A stretch of DNA of 64,000 bases, taken from assembly GCA_020403265.1 (NCBI GenBank), contig JADBXZ010000014.1, forward strand, positions 1 through 64,000, read 5' to 3'. The notes below the pieces were generated by a model that made no database searches, was not told the origin of the DNA, and saw only the letters and a list, made by a program, of their open reading frames with translations. Origin of the DNA: Bacteroidota bacterium. Lineage in GTDB: Bacteria > Bacteroidota > Bacteroidia > B-17B0 > Aurantibacillaceae. This document shows positions 43,650 to 52,591 of the stretch, in pieces. Each line of letters begins with the position of its first letter. Positions within the stretch are counted from its first letter, which is position 1. The translations under genes and the position numbers were made by a program.

Positions 43650-44969
43650 CTAGTTATTAACATCTGATGTTCTCGCTTTATCATTCTTTAGGTTTGAAAG
43701 AAAATAAAACAACAAACCAACAAGCACCGTGCCCATTCCGGCAAGTGATTCGGTAGTTTTAGAAATGAAGGTGTTTACCAAAATCCAAAGCAAGATTAGG
43801 ATAAACAAAATTGGCGTAATTGGGTACAAAAATGTTCTATATCCGGTTTGAATTGACTTAAAACGCTTCCGAAGTATAAAAATACCGACAACTGTTAAAA
43901 GGGTGAATAAATTAAGGGTAAAACCTACATAATTAATCAACGATTCAAAACTACTTGTGTACACAAGTAAAATTGCTATTATACTTTGAAAAATAATAGC
44001 AATATAAGGTACCTTATTTTTGTTTGTTATTGAGAAAAAACGCAAACCTTTGATGTCATTTCCCATGCTTTGCATCACGCGCGGACCGGTTAAAATCATA
44101 GCACTAATGGTACTAATGAGTAACAACGCAATAATTAAACTCATAAACTGCCCTAATTGCAGACCAAATATTTTATTAGCACTCAAATAACCTACTTCAA
44201 TCACACCTTTTAGTTCGTCAATTGGTACAGAATATAAAAAGATAGCATTTAAAGCCGTATAAACTACCATAACTACCAGCGTACCAATAAATAAGGCTTT
44301 TGGTAAATACTTTTTTGGATCTTTCATTTCGCCACTAATGTAAGCAGCAGCGTTCCAACCACTATAGGCATAAGTAACATAAATAAGAGATGAAGCAAAG
44401 GAAGCAGAGAAAATGCCCGACCAGGCCTCTGCATTAAAGGCAAACGAAACCGAATGCTTTGGGATGTGAAAGCTGCCAAAACCAACAAACATTACTATGC
44501 AAATAATTTTGACCATGGTAAATACGCGCTGAAAGGCGGCGCCTGCTTTTAAAGTAATGGCATGTATAATGGTTATGCTAATGATGACCAAAATTGCTAA
44601 ATATAAAGGGTTTACCTGCTGGTAAATCTTGTTAACATAAGATCCTAAAGCTACCGATGCGGCTGCAATTGGAGCGGCAAAGCCTACGGTTACACTGACC
44701 CAACCGCTTAAAAAACCAACTGCCGGATGGTATAGCTTGGATAAATAATTGTATTCACCGCCACTTTCAGGAAAAGCTGATCCAATTTCGCCATAGGTTA
44801 ATGCTCCACATAAAGCCAAAATACCTCCAACCAACCACAAGGCAATTATAGCCATTGGACTTTGGATTCCCATCACCTGAAAGCCAATGCTTGTAAAAAC
44901 ACCAGTTCCAATCATGTTAGCTATCACAATTGAAATAGCAGTGTTAAATTCAATTTTATGCTGCGTCAT
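43650..44969 (-). CDS. APC-superfamily amino-acid permease
   Basis: A 439-residue transporter with about twelve hydrophobic helices. The first helix carries the APC signature SIVIANMIGTGVFTSIGFQV, and further family text includes GALTYGEIGSAFPESGGEYNYL and AYSGWNAAAYISGEMKDP. It belongs to the LAT/basic amino acid branch by general pattern; the substrate cannot be read from the sequence. Its ATG shares one base with the stop of the M23 peptidase gene upstream (TAATG), so the two are translationally coupled. Confidence 0.9.
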   Translation of the reverse strand: MTQHKIEFNTAISIVIANMIGTGVFTSIGFQVMGIQSPMAIIALWLVGGILALCGALTYGEIGSAFPESGGEYNYLSKLYHPAVGFLSGWVSVTVGFAAPIAAASVALGSYVNKIYQQVNPLYLAILVIISITIIHAITLKAGAAFQRVFTMVKIICIVMFVGFGSFHIPKHSVSFAFNAEAWSGIFSASFASSLIYVTYAYSGWNAAAYISGEMKDPKKYLPKALFIGTLVVMVVYTALNAIFLYSVPIDELKGVIEVGYLSANKIFGLQLGQFMSLIIALLLISTISAMILTGPRVMQSMGNDIKGLRFFSITNKNKVPYIAIIFQSIIAILLVYTSSFESLINYVGFTLNLFTLLTVVGIFILRKRFKSIQTGYRTFLYPITPILFILILLWILVNTFISKTTESLAGMGTVLVGLLFYFLSNLKNDKARTSDVNN

Positions 44970-45943
44970 TAATCAAATGATTGAGTTGATTTTTTCGATA
45001 GTTCAACCAACTGCTGGTATTGCTGTGGGGTTAAATCATTATAATAAAAGTTGATTGGATTAATCTTCTCGTTGTTTTTAATGACCTCGTAGTGTATATG
45101 CGGTGCCGTGCTTAAGCCTGTACTTCCTACATAGCCAATTAACTCACCACGCTTTACTTTTTTACCCAAAACAGTTTTAATTTTACTCATATGACCATAT
45201 AAGGTTTGGTAACCAAAGCCGTGATTAATAACTACATGGTTACCGTATCCTTGTGCCATAGCATCTGCACGCTCAACAACTCCATCACCGGTTGCATAAA
45301 TTGGGGTTCCTTGCTCTGCGCTAAAATCCATTCCTGGATGAAATTCCTGTGTTTTATAAATAGGATGTGTACGCCACCCAAAGCCACTGGTTACGGCATG
45401 GGTTAAATCCTTTTGATTGATTGGCATAATTGCAGGTATTGAGGCAATTAATTTTTCCTTGCTTTTGGCGAGTCTCACAACATCGTCAAAACTTTTGGTT
45501 TGCACATATAATTGCTTGGTTAAGCGGTCAAGTCGCTCGGTGGTTGAAGTTAATAAATCACTGTTATCAAAACCTTCTAAATCAGAATATTTGTTGCTGC
45601 CGCCATTACCGCCATACCGAATGGTTTTAGGTAAAGGTTCTGCTTCAAAAATAGCCCGGTAAATATTATCATCTCGATCTTCCAGATCTTTAAGAACGGC
45701 TTCCATTTGCGACATTTTACTGTTTAACAAATTATATTGCAATTGTAAAGCCTCTATTTCGCGGTTTTTTCTTTTTTCACCGGGAGAAGGTAAAAACTGT
45801 CGTGCTAACAAAATGGTAATCGTAGCAAATACCAGTCCGGTTGCCAAGTAAGAGAGAGTTTTCCAAATTACATCTTTGGCGGTTACTCTTACCTTTTCGT
45901 AAGTTAACGACTTCGTATTAAATCTATATTTTACCTTACTCAC
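44969..45943 (-). CDS. Membrane-anchored M23 metallopeptidase (LytM/NlpD type)
   Basis: A 324-residue protein with one N-terminal membrane helix (about 28-48), a coiled coil (about 58-95), and a LytM domain with zinc ligands in HPGMDF (near residue 203) and HIHYE (near residue 285), plus GHMS. All metal-site residues are present, so it should be an active peptidoglycan endopeptidase rather than a degenerate activator. It faces the periplasm. It is the first gene of a two-gene unit with the permease and has a good promoter. Confidence 0.9.
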   Translation of the reverse strand: MSKVKYRFNTKSLTYEKVRVTAKDVIWKTLSYLATGLVFATITILLARQFLPSPGEKRKNREIEALQLQYNLLNSKMSQMEAVLKDLEDRDDNIYRAIFEAEPLPKTIRYGGNGGSNKYSDLEGFDNSDLLTSTTERLDRLTKQLYVQTKSFDDVVRLAKSKEKLIASIPAIMPINQKDLTHAVTSGFGWRTHPIYKTQEFHPGMDFSAEQGTPIYATGDGVVERADAMAQGYGNHVVINHGFGYQTLYGHMSKIKTVLGKKVKRGELIGYVGSTGLSTAPHIHYEVIKNNEKINPINFYYNDLTPQQYQQLVELSKKSTQSFD

Positions 45944-45959
45944 TTTTTAATCGATGTTT

Positions 45960-45989
45960 TAAATTTACAAAATTGTGTTTACACGGCAA
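45960..45989 (-). promoter_or_regulatory. Promoter of the M23 peptidase-permease operon
   Basis: On the minus strand TTG (45989-45987) and TAAATTTA (45967-45960) are 19 bp apart, one base off the full consensus. Confidence 0.65.
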
Positions 45990-46061
45990 TTATATTAACC
46001 AACAAATGATAAATTGTGCAAAAATACAAACACAAATCGTTTACTAACTGTTAGGATAAAG

Positions 46062-46069
46062 TAAATTTG
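46062..46069 (+). promoter_or_regulatory. -7 element of trxB
   Basis: TAAATTTG fits TAnnTTTG, 17 bp before the ATG at 46086. No TTG at the expected -33 place was found. Confidence 0.5.
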
Positions 46070-46085
46070 TATTCTATATTTTTTT

Positions 46086-47030
46086 ATGACTAAAACAGAA
46101 CATATACATTGCCTTATTATTGGATCAGGACCCGCAGGTTACACAGCGGCTATTTATGCAGCACGTGCTGACCTTAAACCGGTTTTATATACAGGTTTAA
46201 CCCCGGGTGGCCAATTAACTGAAACTACAGAAGTAGATAATTTTCCGGGCTATCCAAAAGGGGTAACCGGTCCGGTTTTGATGGAAGATTTAAAAGAACA
46301 GGCAGAACGATTTGGCACTCAGGTAAGATTTGGATTGGTTACTAAAGCTGACTTGAATAGTACACCGAAGCGCTTGTGGGTTGATGAAACAATTGAGATA
46401 ACAGCAGATACAGTTATCATAAGTACGGGAGCAAGTGCTAAATGGTTAGGATTAGAAAACGAAACCCGATTGCGAATGAATGCCGGAGGGGTTAGCGCAT
46501 GTGCAGTATGCGACGGATTTTTTTACAGAGGACAAGATGTAGCCATTGTTGGAGCAGGGGATACTGCAGCCGAAGAAGCCACCTATTTAGCTAAGTTGTG
46601 TAAAAAAGTTTACATGATTGTAAGAAAAGGCGAAATGAGAGCTAGTAAAGCCATGCAACACAGAGTATTAAATACGCCAAACATTGAAATGGTTTGGAAT
46701 AGTGAAACACATGACATCTTAGGAAAAGATGCAGTTGATGGTGTAATAGTTAAAAACAATCAAACAAACGAGCAACGTACATTAAATGTTACAGGTTTTT
46801 TTGTGGCAATTGGACATAAACCAAACACAGATATTTTTAAGGGACAATTAGATATGGACGATATGGGCTATTTGCATGTCGTGCCCGGTACCACTAAAAC
46901 TAATATTCCCGGTGTATTTGCAGTAGGCGATTGCGCCGATAAAAACTACAGACAAGCTGTAACAGCTGCGGGCAGTGGATGCATGGGAGCCTTGGATGCA
47001 GAGCGCTATTTAGCTTCAGTTGGACATTAA
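46086..47030 (+). CDS. trxB: Thioredoxin reductase
   Basis: A 314-residue FAD/NADPH enzyme. The FAD loop GSGPAGYTAAIYAARA lies near residue 13, the redox pair is CAVCDG (near residues 139-144), the NADPH loop is GAGDTAAEEA, and the C-terminal FAD motif is GVFAVGDCAD. The Val within CxxC (many have CATC) is a mild change. It recharges the thioredoxins at 28690 and 34030. It is monocistronic and closed by a terminator. Confidence 0.96.
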   Translation: MTKTEHIHCLIIGSGPAGYTAAIYAARADLKPVLYTGLTPGGQLTETTEVDNFPGYPKGVTGPVLMEDLKEQAERFGTQVRFGLVTKADLNSTPKRLWVDETIEITADTVIISTGASAKWLGLENETRLRMNAGGVSACAVCDGFFYRGQDVAIVGAGDTAAEEATYLAKLCKKVYMIVRKGEMRASKAMQHRVLNTPNIEMVWNSETHDILGKDAVDGVIVKNNQTNEQRTLNVTGFFVAIGHKPNTDIFKGQLDMDDMGYLHVVPGTTKTNIPGVFAVGDCADKNYRQAVTAAGSGCMGALDAERYLASVGH

Positions 47031-47053
47031 TTTTATTTAATTGTTTTAAATAT

Positions 47054-47088
47054 AAAGCACTTTAGTAAAAGAACTAAGGTGCTTTTTT
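47054..47088 (+). terminator. Terminator after trxB
   Basis: AGCACTTTAGT (47056-47066) pairs with ACTAAGGTGCT (47073-47083) with one G-T pair and is followed by six T's. Confidence 0.85.
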
Positions 47089-47126
47089 ATATCCTTCCAA
47101 AAAGTCACCTTCTTTGAGTAAGATAC

Positions 47127-47606
47127 ATGACAACTCGAATTGAAAAAATAAATGAAAAGAAATTAGTTGGAAAACGACTCACAATGAGTTTCGCAAACTA
47201 CAGAGTAAGTGAACTTTGGCAAAGTTTTATGCCCAAACGGAATAAAATACTTAATAATTTGAATAAGGATTTAATTTCGATGGTGATTTATAACGCAACT
47301 CACTTTACTGATTTTAAACCAAACAACCAATTTGAAAGATGGGCTACTGTTGAAGTTTCAGACTTTAATAATGTTCCTGAAGAAATGGAAACTTTTTTGT
47401 TACCGGCCGGACTCTATGCTGTTTTTCTTCACATTGGTGATGCAAAAACATTTGTCAATAATTTCAAATATATCATGGAAATTTGGTTACCGAATTCGGA
47501 ATACGTTTTAGATAATAGACCTCACTTTGAAGTTTTGGGAGAAAAATATAAAAATAACGATCCTCATTCAGAAGAAGAAATTTGGATTCCGATAAGGCTG
47601 AAATAA
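47127..47606 (+). CDS. GyrI-like/AraC effector-binding domain protein
   Basis: A 159-residue stand-alone small-molecule-binding domain. Features are an N-terminal KKLVGKRLTMSFANYRVSELWQSFMPKR segment seen in two parts, the central FERWATVEVSDF, the FLLPAGLYAVFLHIG strand pair and the C-terminal HFEVLGEKY with EIWIPI. This is the SOUL-like GyrI/BmrR effector fold. There is no HTH. Such proteins bind hydrophobic compounds or, for GyrI, inhibit DNA gyrase. Function here is unknown. Confidence 0.8.
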   Translation: MTTRIEKINEKKLVGKRLTMSFANYRVSELWQSFMPKRNKILNNLNKDLISMVIYNATHFTDFKPNNQFERWATVEVSDFNNVPEEMETFLLPAGLYAVFLHIGDAKTFVNNFKYIMEIWLPNSEYVLDNRPHFEVLGEKYKNNDPHSEEEIWIPIRLK

Positions 47607-47933
47607 GCCATTCTAATGATTCTTATTGACACTTGAAAAGTTAAAATAAATCTGAAAAGGAATAAGTAAAATGAGCAGGTCAAGGCGAAATTTGAATTCA
47701 ATCTATAAATCTATTCAAGCTGTCCAGAAAATTAAACCACCAGATAACAGGTGGGGAAGCTATTATTATCATTAAATACAAGAAAAGTATATATTTTATT
47801 TCCTATATTATAATTCTTCTTTTCTAATGATGGATATAATAGCTTTACTGATAAATTATTATTACTTGTTTGTGAAGCAAACATCCATGCGCTAGGTATT
47901 TACTTTTTTACAAATTTTTGATCATTCAACCCA
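47607..47933 (+). other. 327-bp spacer after the GyrI-like gene
   Basis: The convergent genes on both sides end here. I see only AT-rich sequence with a small inverted repeat TGTTTG/CAAACA near 47868-47884 and no terminator with a T-run, gene or RNA that can be supported. Confidence 0.4.
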
Positions 47934-48758
47934 TTATTTCAGTAATCTAACCAAACTCTTAACGTTATCAGTTTGGATAAAATCAGGGTTCTTCTTAACG
48001 GCTTCAATATTATCAGACCTTGAATGAACATTCCAAACGGCTACACGAAGTTGATTAGCATGCGCAATTCTTATTTGGTCTTGAGTTATATTGCGGTTTG
48101 AAATAGTTATACCATAAAATCCTTCAGTAGAAGCGATAGAAAGTCCAGTTTCAAAATTTGGTGGATTAATAAACAACTTAGACTCATGATTTATGTTTCG
48201 AAACATGGTTAAAAAATCTTTTATGGATGATTCGATATAAACTTTGTTTTGAATTTGATACTTTTTAAGTGTTTTCAAGACTGCATTAATATATGTTCTA
48301 TAATACAGATTTAAATTTATCGAGTTGGTGTATAATTTGCAGTCAAAAGTAAATTGATAATTGTGTAAATCATTCAATCCTTCGAATATTTGATCTAATG
48401 ATCTTATTGAGTATTTGAGATAAGGTGTTTCATTATAGATTGCATGTTTTACTTCGTTCCAATTCATTGAATGAATTTTACCTTTAATATTAGTCTCGTC
48501 TGACAAATCCTCACTATGATACAAAACCAACACACTATCCATCGTCATTTGAACATCAAACTCAGTGCCATCTGCTCCGAGGTTCAAACACTTTAAAATT
48601 GCTTCATAACTATTCATGGGGTAATTACTATCGATCCCCATACCACCGTGTCCTAAGACGGTAATTTTATTCCCGTTTAAATTTTGTATACTAAATTCTT
48701 TTTTTTTACAAGAATTAAGGCTAAATAAAAAGATAAAAAGATATAGTTGTTTTTTCAT
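47934..48758 (-). CDS. Lipoprotein glycerophosphodiester phosphodiesterase
   Basis: A 274-residue GDPD-family TIM barrel with lipoprotein signal (MKKQLYLFIFLFSLNSC, Cys at 17). The general acid/base His is in LGHGGMG (usual HRG is HGG here), the metal pair in GADGTEFDVQMT, and the second His in LYHSEDL (usual HD). The third acidic ligand is Asp in FTFDCKLY. It would cleave glycerophosphodiesters to glycerol 3-phosphate outside the cytoplasm. The start at 48758 is chosen because it gives a clean signal peptide. It overlaps no gene and follows the small outer-membrane-like gene by 11 bp. Confidence 0.82.
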   Translation of the reverse strand: MKKQLYLFIFLFSLNSCKKKEFSIQNLNGNKITVLGHGGMGIDSNYPMNSYEAILKCLNLGADGTEFDVQMTMDSVLVLYHSEDLSDETNIKGKIHSMNWNEVKHAIYNETPYLKYSIRSLDQIFEGLNDLHNYQFTFDCKLYTNSINLNLYYRTYINAVLKTLKKYQIQNKVYIESSIKDFLTMFRNINHESKLFINPPNFETGLSIASTEGFYGITISNRNITQDQIRIAHANQLRVAVWNVHSRSDNIEAVKKNPDFIQTDNVKSLVRLLK

Positions 48759-48769
48759 TTTGCAACAAC

Positions 48770-49279
48770 TTAAAATGAATATCCAAAAGACATACCAGCC
48801 CAATGCCTAAAATATCTGTTATATTCAAAAATAGGGGAATAATGAAATCGAAAAACGAAACCTTTACTGTTTTTTTGATAGAAGTATCCAACCAGCAAAA
48901 CACTGTGAAAATTTAGCAATCGCTTTGGTAAATTATCAGATGGCCTGGCCTCCACCATTGTAGAGATAACCTGCCCTAATCCAGCTTCTATTTTGTGTTT
49001 GTCTCCATAATTTCCATTAATTGTTAATGGAAATTGTAAATCTGGGTTAAATTTAAGTCTATAGTCTTTCAGTTGATACGCACTTATTCCTCCTCTTATT
49101 GTTATCATTTTTTTGGACTCATTAAAAATAGCTCTTTCATAATTTATAGATCCATAGCCACCAATTCCTAAAACCTCTATGTAAACTGCTTGAAATGTTC
49201 TTTTAACAGAGTCTTTCTGTCCCATTACATCATAATTTAAAATGTATAGAAATAGAAATATAAGAGAATTTATTTTCAT
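48770..49279 (-). CDS. Small exported protein, outer-membrane beta-barrel-like
   Basis: A 169-residue protein with an N-terminal signal peptide (cleaved near VMGQKD). Alternating hydrophobic strands follow (YIEVLGIGGYGSINYER, MITIRGGISAYQL), and the chain ends in an aromatic residue (GMSFGYSF), as outer-membrane barrels do. I do not recognise a named family with certainty. It forms a two-gene unit with the GDPD lipoprotein downstream, which suggests a shared envelope role. Confidence 0.65.
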   Translation of the reverse strand: MKINSLIFLFLYILNYDVMGQKDSVKRTFQAVYIEVLGIGGYGSINYERAIFNESKKMITIRGGISAYQLKDYRLKFNPDLQFPLTINGNYGDKHKIEAGLGQVISTMVEARPSDNLPKRLLNFHSVLLVGYFYQKNSKGFVFRFHYSPIFEYNRYFRHWAGMSFGYSF

Positions 49280-49577
49280 TTAAAGATGGTAATATATTTT
49301 ATTTGACGCTTAACAAAATACGCATTTGAGATTTAAACAACAACAGAGTATATAAACATGCTTTTAACTTAAAATCTTAAATATTCGAAAATTTTATTGA
49401 TTACGATTTAACGTAAACAGCAAGGTTACCTGAAGTTAAAATGGTCATTTTGACGAGTTTTAGAGCTTTATATTTAAGGATTGGTCGAAAAAAAGATTCT
49501 GTACTAAGAATTAACTTTAATAAAATAATAACTTAACAATTTTGCACTATTTTAGGTTTAAAATTAATTGTCTCACT

Positions 49578-52007
49578 ATGTTAAGGATTTCGTTAATTAT
49601 TTTATTTCTTCGCATTGCAATCGTTAAATCACAATGTCTAAAAATTGAAAGTATTTTGGTTGACGCTTGTAATAGCGGCGCAGCTTGTACACCTTCTATA
49701 TTAGCGCAAGAAAACCGAAATGAAATGTTTATATTCAGTGTTGGCAGCACTTCCATTAATACCGCAAGTTTAACCGTTAATTGGCCAAATAATAGTTTCC
49801 AAGGTTGGAAAACCCCAGATGCTTATACTGCAAGTAACGTTAGTTTAATTAACTCAACCATATTAGGTTGCGGATTATTGATTGAACCTACTAACAGTGT
49901 AATTCCGGCTAATAGCAAAGTAATTGTGGTTTCGGGTTTTAGTATGTGTCCTTTAGGTAATTCATTTGCTGCACTCACTGAAACGCTTTATGTGTTATTT
50001 CAAAATAACCAGGCCGGCACAGCCGGGCATTTTAAAAATTTCTGTGGAATTAATATTGGGGTAGGGCCCAGCACAGTTTGTCCTACTACTACATTTACGC
50101 CACCACCAACCACCTGCTGTGATGGAACCGCAACCTTTAACCGATCTTTAACCATTTCATACGCACCGTTAAGCTGCACAAATACTGCCGTTTTTGACAT
50201 ACGTGAATTAACCAATATTTTTGGTACAAGTGGCGGAACATCCAATCAAAATGACGGAGCTGCGGTTTTTTATGATAATAGCATGAATCCATCCTACCTT
50301 AACATTGGTTGCCAAGCTCCTTTTATACCGCTATCTATTGCAGCTTCCGGCCCTACTATGGCAATATGTAATCCAACGAATGTTGTGGTTACTGCATCAG
50401 TTGTTGGTACTTATTCTACATTTGTTTGGACTGGTGGAATGGGCTCGTTTTCAAATCCCAGTTCTTTAACCACTACCTACACACCTTCTCTACTTGAAGG
50501 TGGTGCCATAACACTAACATGCACTGCTAGTAAACCTTGCGGAACAACTACCGCAGTTTCAAGCACTGTTATTACAATTAATGTTAATAATGCCCCCGCT
50601 TCGCTTAATGTTTCTGCTACCAACAACGGCTTTATTTGCAGCGGTAATTCAATTACGCTGTCCGGATCTGTTAGCAACGCTTCTTTAACAAGTGGCTTAA
50701 GTTATACATGGCTACCGGGTGGAATTAATTCATCTAGTTTGACTGTAAATAGTGCCGGCATTTATTCTTTAATAACTCAAAACGCCTGTGGACAAACTAA
50801 TTCGCAATATACTGTTAACTCAGGTGTAGCTCCAACTATTAGTCTATCAGCTTCAAGTACCTCCATTTGTGCAGGTTCAACAGCTACATTAGTTGCAACA
50901 TCAAGCTCACCCACGTATACTTGGAGTAATGGTTCAACTTCTAATAGCATTGTTGTAACACCAAGTAATACTGCGTCTTATTCGGTCATAACTACCAATA
51001 CTTGCGGTAGCAGTAGTGCAAATGTGAGCGTTAATGTTATAGCAATACCAACTTTGCAGTTAAGTAATTTAAACGTTAACCTATGCTACGGAACAAATAC
51101 TATTATTATAGCATCTACAAATTATACTAACAATTTAAATTGGAGCACAGGCGCATCTTCAACACAACTTAATATTAACAATTCCGGAGTTTATACAGCA
51201 AGCGTAACTAATGTCTGTGGCAACGCTGTTCAAAATGTTACGGTTAGTATTTATCCTGAGTTAAGTTTGGCTCCCCAAGGCAATTCTGTTATTTGTAACA
51301 CAAATTTAACAAACTATTCTGTTGCTTCATTACCAGACGCTGTTTATAATTGGGCAGGCGCTTCTATTATTGGGCCAACCAATCTAACCAACGCACAGTT
51401 AAATGCCGGAGGAATATATACTGTATCTGTTACTAACACTATTACAAACTGTAGCAATACAGTTACATTCTCCGTTAATCAAGTTAACACCAATGCGCTT
51501 TTTAGCGCAAGCAGTTTGAGTGGTGATGCACCATTAAGTGTTAATTTTAATAATTTATCATCGGGTGCAACTAATTATGTTTGGAGTTTTTCAAATCTGG
51601 GTTCATCAACAAACACCAACTCCGCCTATACGTTTAATAGTCCAGGAATTTATACAGTAACTTTAGTTGCAAGTTTAAATGGCACTTGCAGCAGTATTTA
51701 CACTCAAGAAATCACCGTAAACGAAGGTTTAGGTATCATTCCTGAAGTTGTAACGGCTAATGGAGATGGCAAAAATGATTTGTTTCAGATTAAAGGTTTG
51801 GAACGTTTTGTAAACAATCATTTACAAATTTATAACCGCTGGGGCAATTTGGTTTATGAAGCAAAACCTTATAAAAATGATTGGGCAGGCAAAAATAACG
51901 TAGGTATTAATTCAGGACTACTTCCTTCCGGAACGTATTATGTTATTTTGAATTTTGGTTCAGAAAATTCAGAGGTTTATAAAGGTTATGTTCAATTGCA
52001 GTACTAA
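49578..52007 (+). CDS. Secreted multi-domain protein with gliding-type C-terminal domain (CHU_C, type B sorting)
   Basis: An 809-residue protein. The signal peptide ends near VKSQC. The N-terminal region opens with IESILVDACNS and NRNEMFIFSVGS, a form seen in many Bacteroidota CHU_C proteins. Ig-like stretches follow to about residue 640, then a PKD domain (DAPLSVNFNNLSSGATNYVW). The C-terminal 85 residues have ANGDGKNDLFQIKGLERF, IYNRWGNLVYEA and LPSGTYYVILNFG, the type B sorting domain. I use the ATG at 49578, since a TTG at 49542 would add 12 residues before the signal. Its stop overlaps the convergent msrB stop by four bases. Ligand unknown. Confidence 0.88.
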   Translation: MLRISLIILFLRIAIVKSQCLKIESILVDACNSGAACTPSILAQENRNEMFIFSVGSTSINTASLTVNWPNNSFQGWKTPDAYTASNVSLINSTILGCGLLIEPTNSVIPANSKVIVVSGFSMCPLGNSFAALTETLYVLFQNNQAGTAGHFKNFCGINIGVGPSTVCPTTTFTPPPTTCCDGTATFNRSLTISYAPLSCTNTAVFDIRELTNIFGTSGGTSNQNDGAAVFYDNSMNPSYLNIGCQAPFIPLSIAASGPTMAICNPTNVVVTASVVGTYSTFVWTGGMGSFSNPSSLTTTYTPSLLEGGAITLTCTASKPCGTTTAVSSTVITINVNNAPASLNVSATNNGFICSGNSITLSGSVSNASLTSGLSYTWLPGGINSSSLTVNSAGIYSLITQNACGQTNSQYTVNSGVAPTISLSASSTSICAGSTATLVATSSSPTYTWSNGSTSNSIVVTPSNTASYSVITTNTCGSSSANVSVNVIAIPTLQLSNLNVNLCYGTNTIIIASTNYTNNLNWSTGASSTQLNINNSGVYTASVTNVCGNAVQNVTVSIYPELSLAPQGNSVICNTNLTNYSVASLPDAVYNWAGASIIGPTNLTNAQLNAGGIYTVSVTNTITNCSNTVTFSVNQVNTNALFSASSLSGDAPLSVNFNNLSSGATNYVWSFSNLGSSTNTNSAYTFNSPGIYTVTLVASLNGTCSSIYTQEITVNEGLGIIPEVVTANGDGKNDLFQIKGLERFVNNHLQIYNRWGNLVYEAKPYKNDWAGKNNVGINSGLLPSGTYYVILNFGSENSEVYKGYVQLQY

Positions 52008-52519
52008 TCTTCCTTCTTCTTAAAATTTAAGCTTAAACCATTCACGCAATATCTTAGGCCACTGGCAGTTGGGCCGTCATCAAAAACATGTCCTAAATGA
52101 CCATTACAATTAGAGCAAACAATTTCAGTTCTTATCATCCCATGACTGAAATCTTTAATTTTTTTAATACGGTCGCCACCACCAAGTTCGCCATCAAAAC
52201 TTGGCCAGCCACAGTGGCCGTCAAATTTTTGAGTGCTTGTAAAAAGTTCTGTTCCGCAACCGGCGCATACATATGTGCCTGCTTCATAAAAGTTATTTAA
52301 AGCGCTTGTAAAGGGTCTTTCTGTTCCTTTTTCTCTTAAAACATAATACTGCTCAGTCGTTAATTCTTTCTTCCATTCTGCCTCCGTCTTTGTTACTTTA
52401 TTTTCCATGTTTGTATTTGTATTAGTTTCTTGTTTTGTAGGATTTGTCTGACAAGACAGATTAAAAGTGGTTAATCCACACAAAACCAAGGTTATTATTT
52501 TAAAATGGTATTTTCTCAT
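52004..52519 (-). CDS. msrB: Peptide-methionine (R)-S-oxide reductase, lipoprotein form
   Basis: A 171-residue MsrB. It has a lipoprotein signal with Cys at 23 (FNLSCQ) and a polar linker. The enzyme follows with structural zinc pairs CAGC and CSNC and the catalytic Cys in GLRYCVNGLSL (near residue 159). The text FDGHCGWPSF and GHLGHVFDDGP is family standard. It repairs oxidised methionine in envelope proteins. The Gly after VN is Ser in most members. It is convergent with the CHU_C gene with a 4-bp overlap. Confidence 0.94.
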   Translation of the reverse strand: MRKYHFKIITLVLCGLTTFNLSCQTNPTKQETNTNTNMENKVTKTEAEWKKELTTEQYYVLREKGTERPFTSALNNFYEAGTYVCAGCGTELFTSTQKFDGHCGWPSFDGELGGGDRIKKIKDFSHGMIRTEIVCSNCNGHLGHVFDDGPTASGLRYCVNGLSLNFKKKED

Positions 52520-52591
52520 GTAAGTTTATACGAGTTCAATGTCATAACATTACAAGCTCTGGTTTGGTTTAAATTATTTTAACAAAATAAC

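Noticed and set aside
47607-47933. Small RNA or mobile-element remnant in the gap after the GyrI-like gene
   Set aside because: No promoter-terminator pair, stable fold or coding similarity could be supported.
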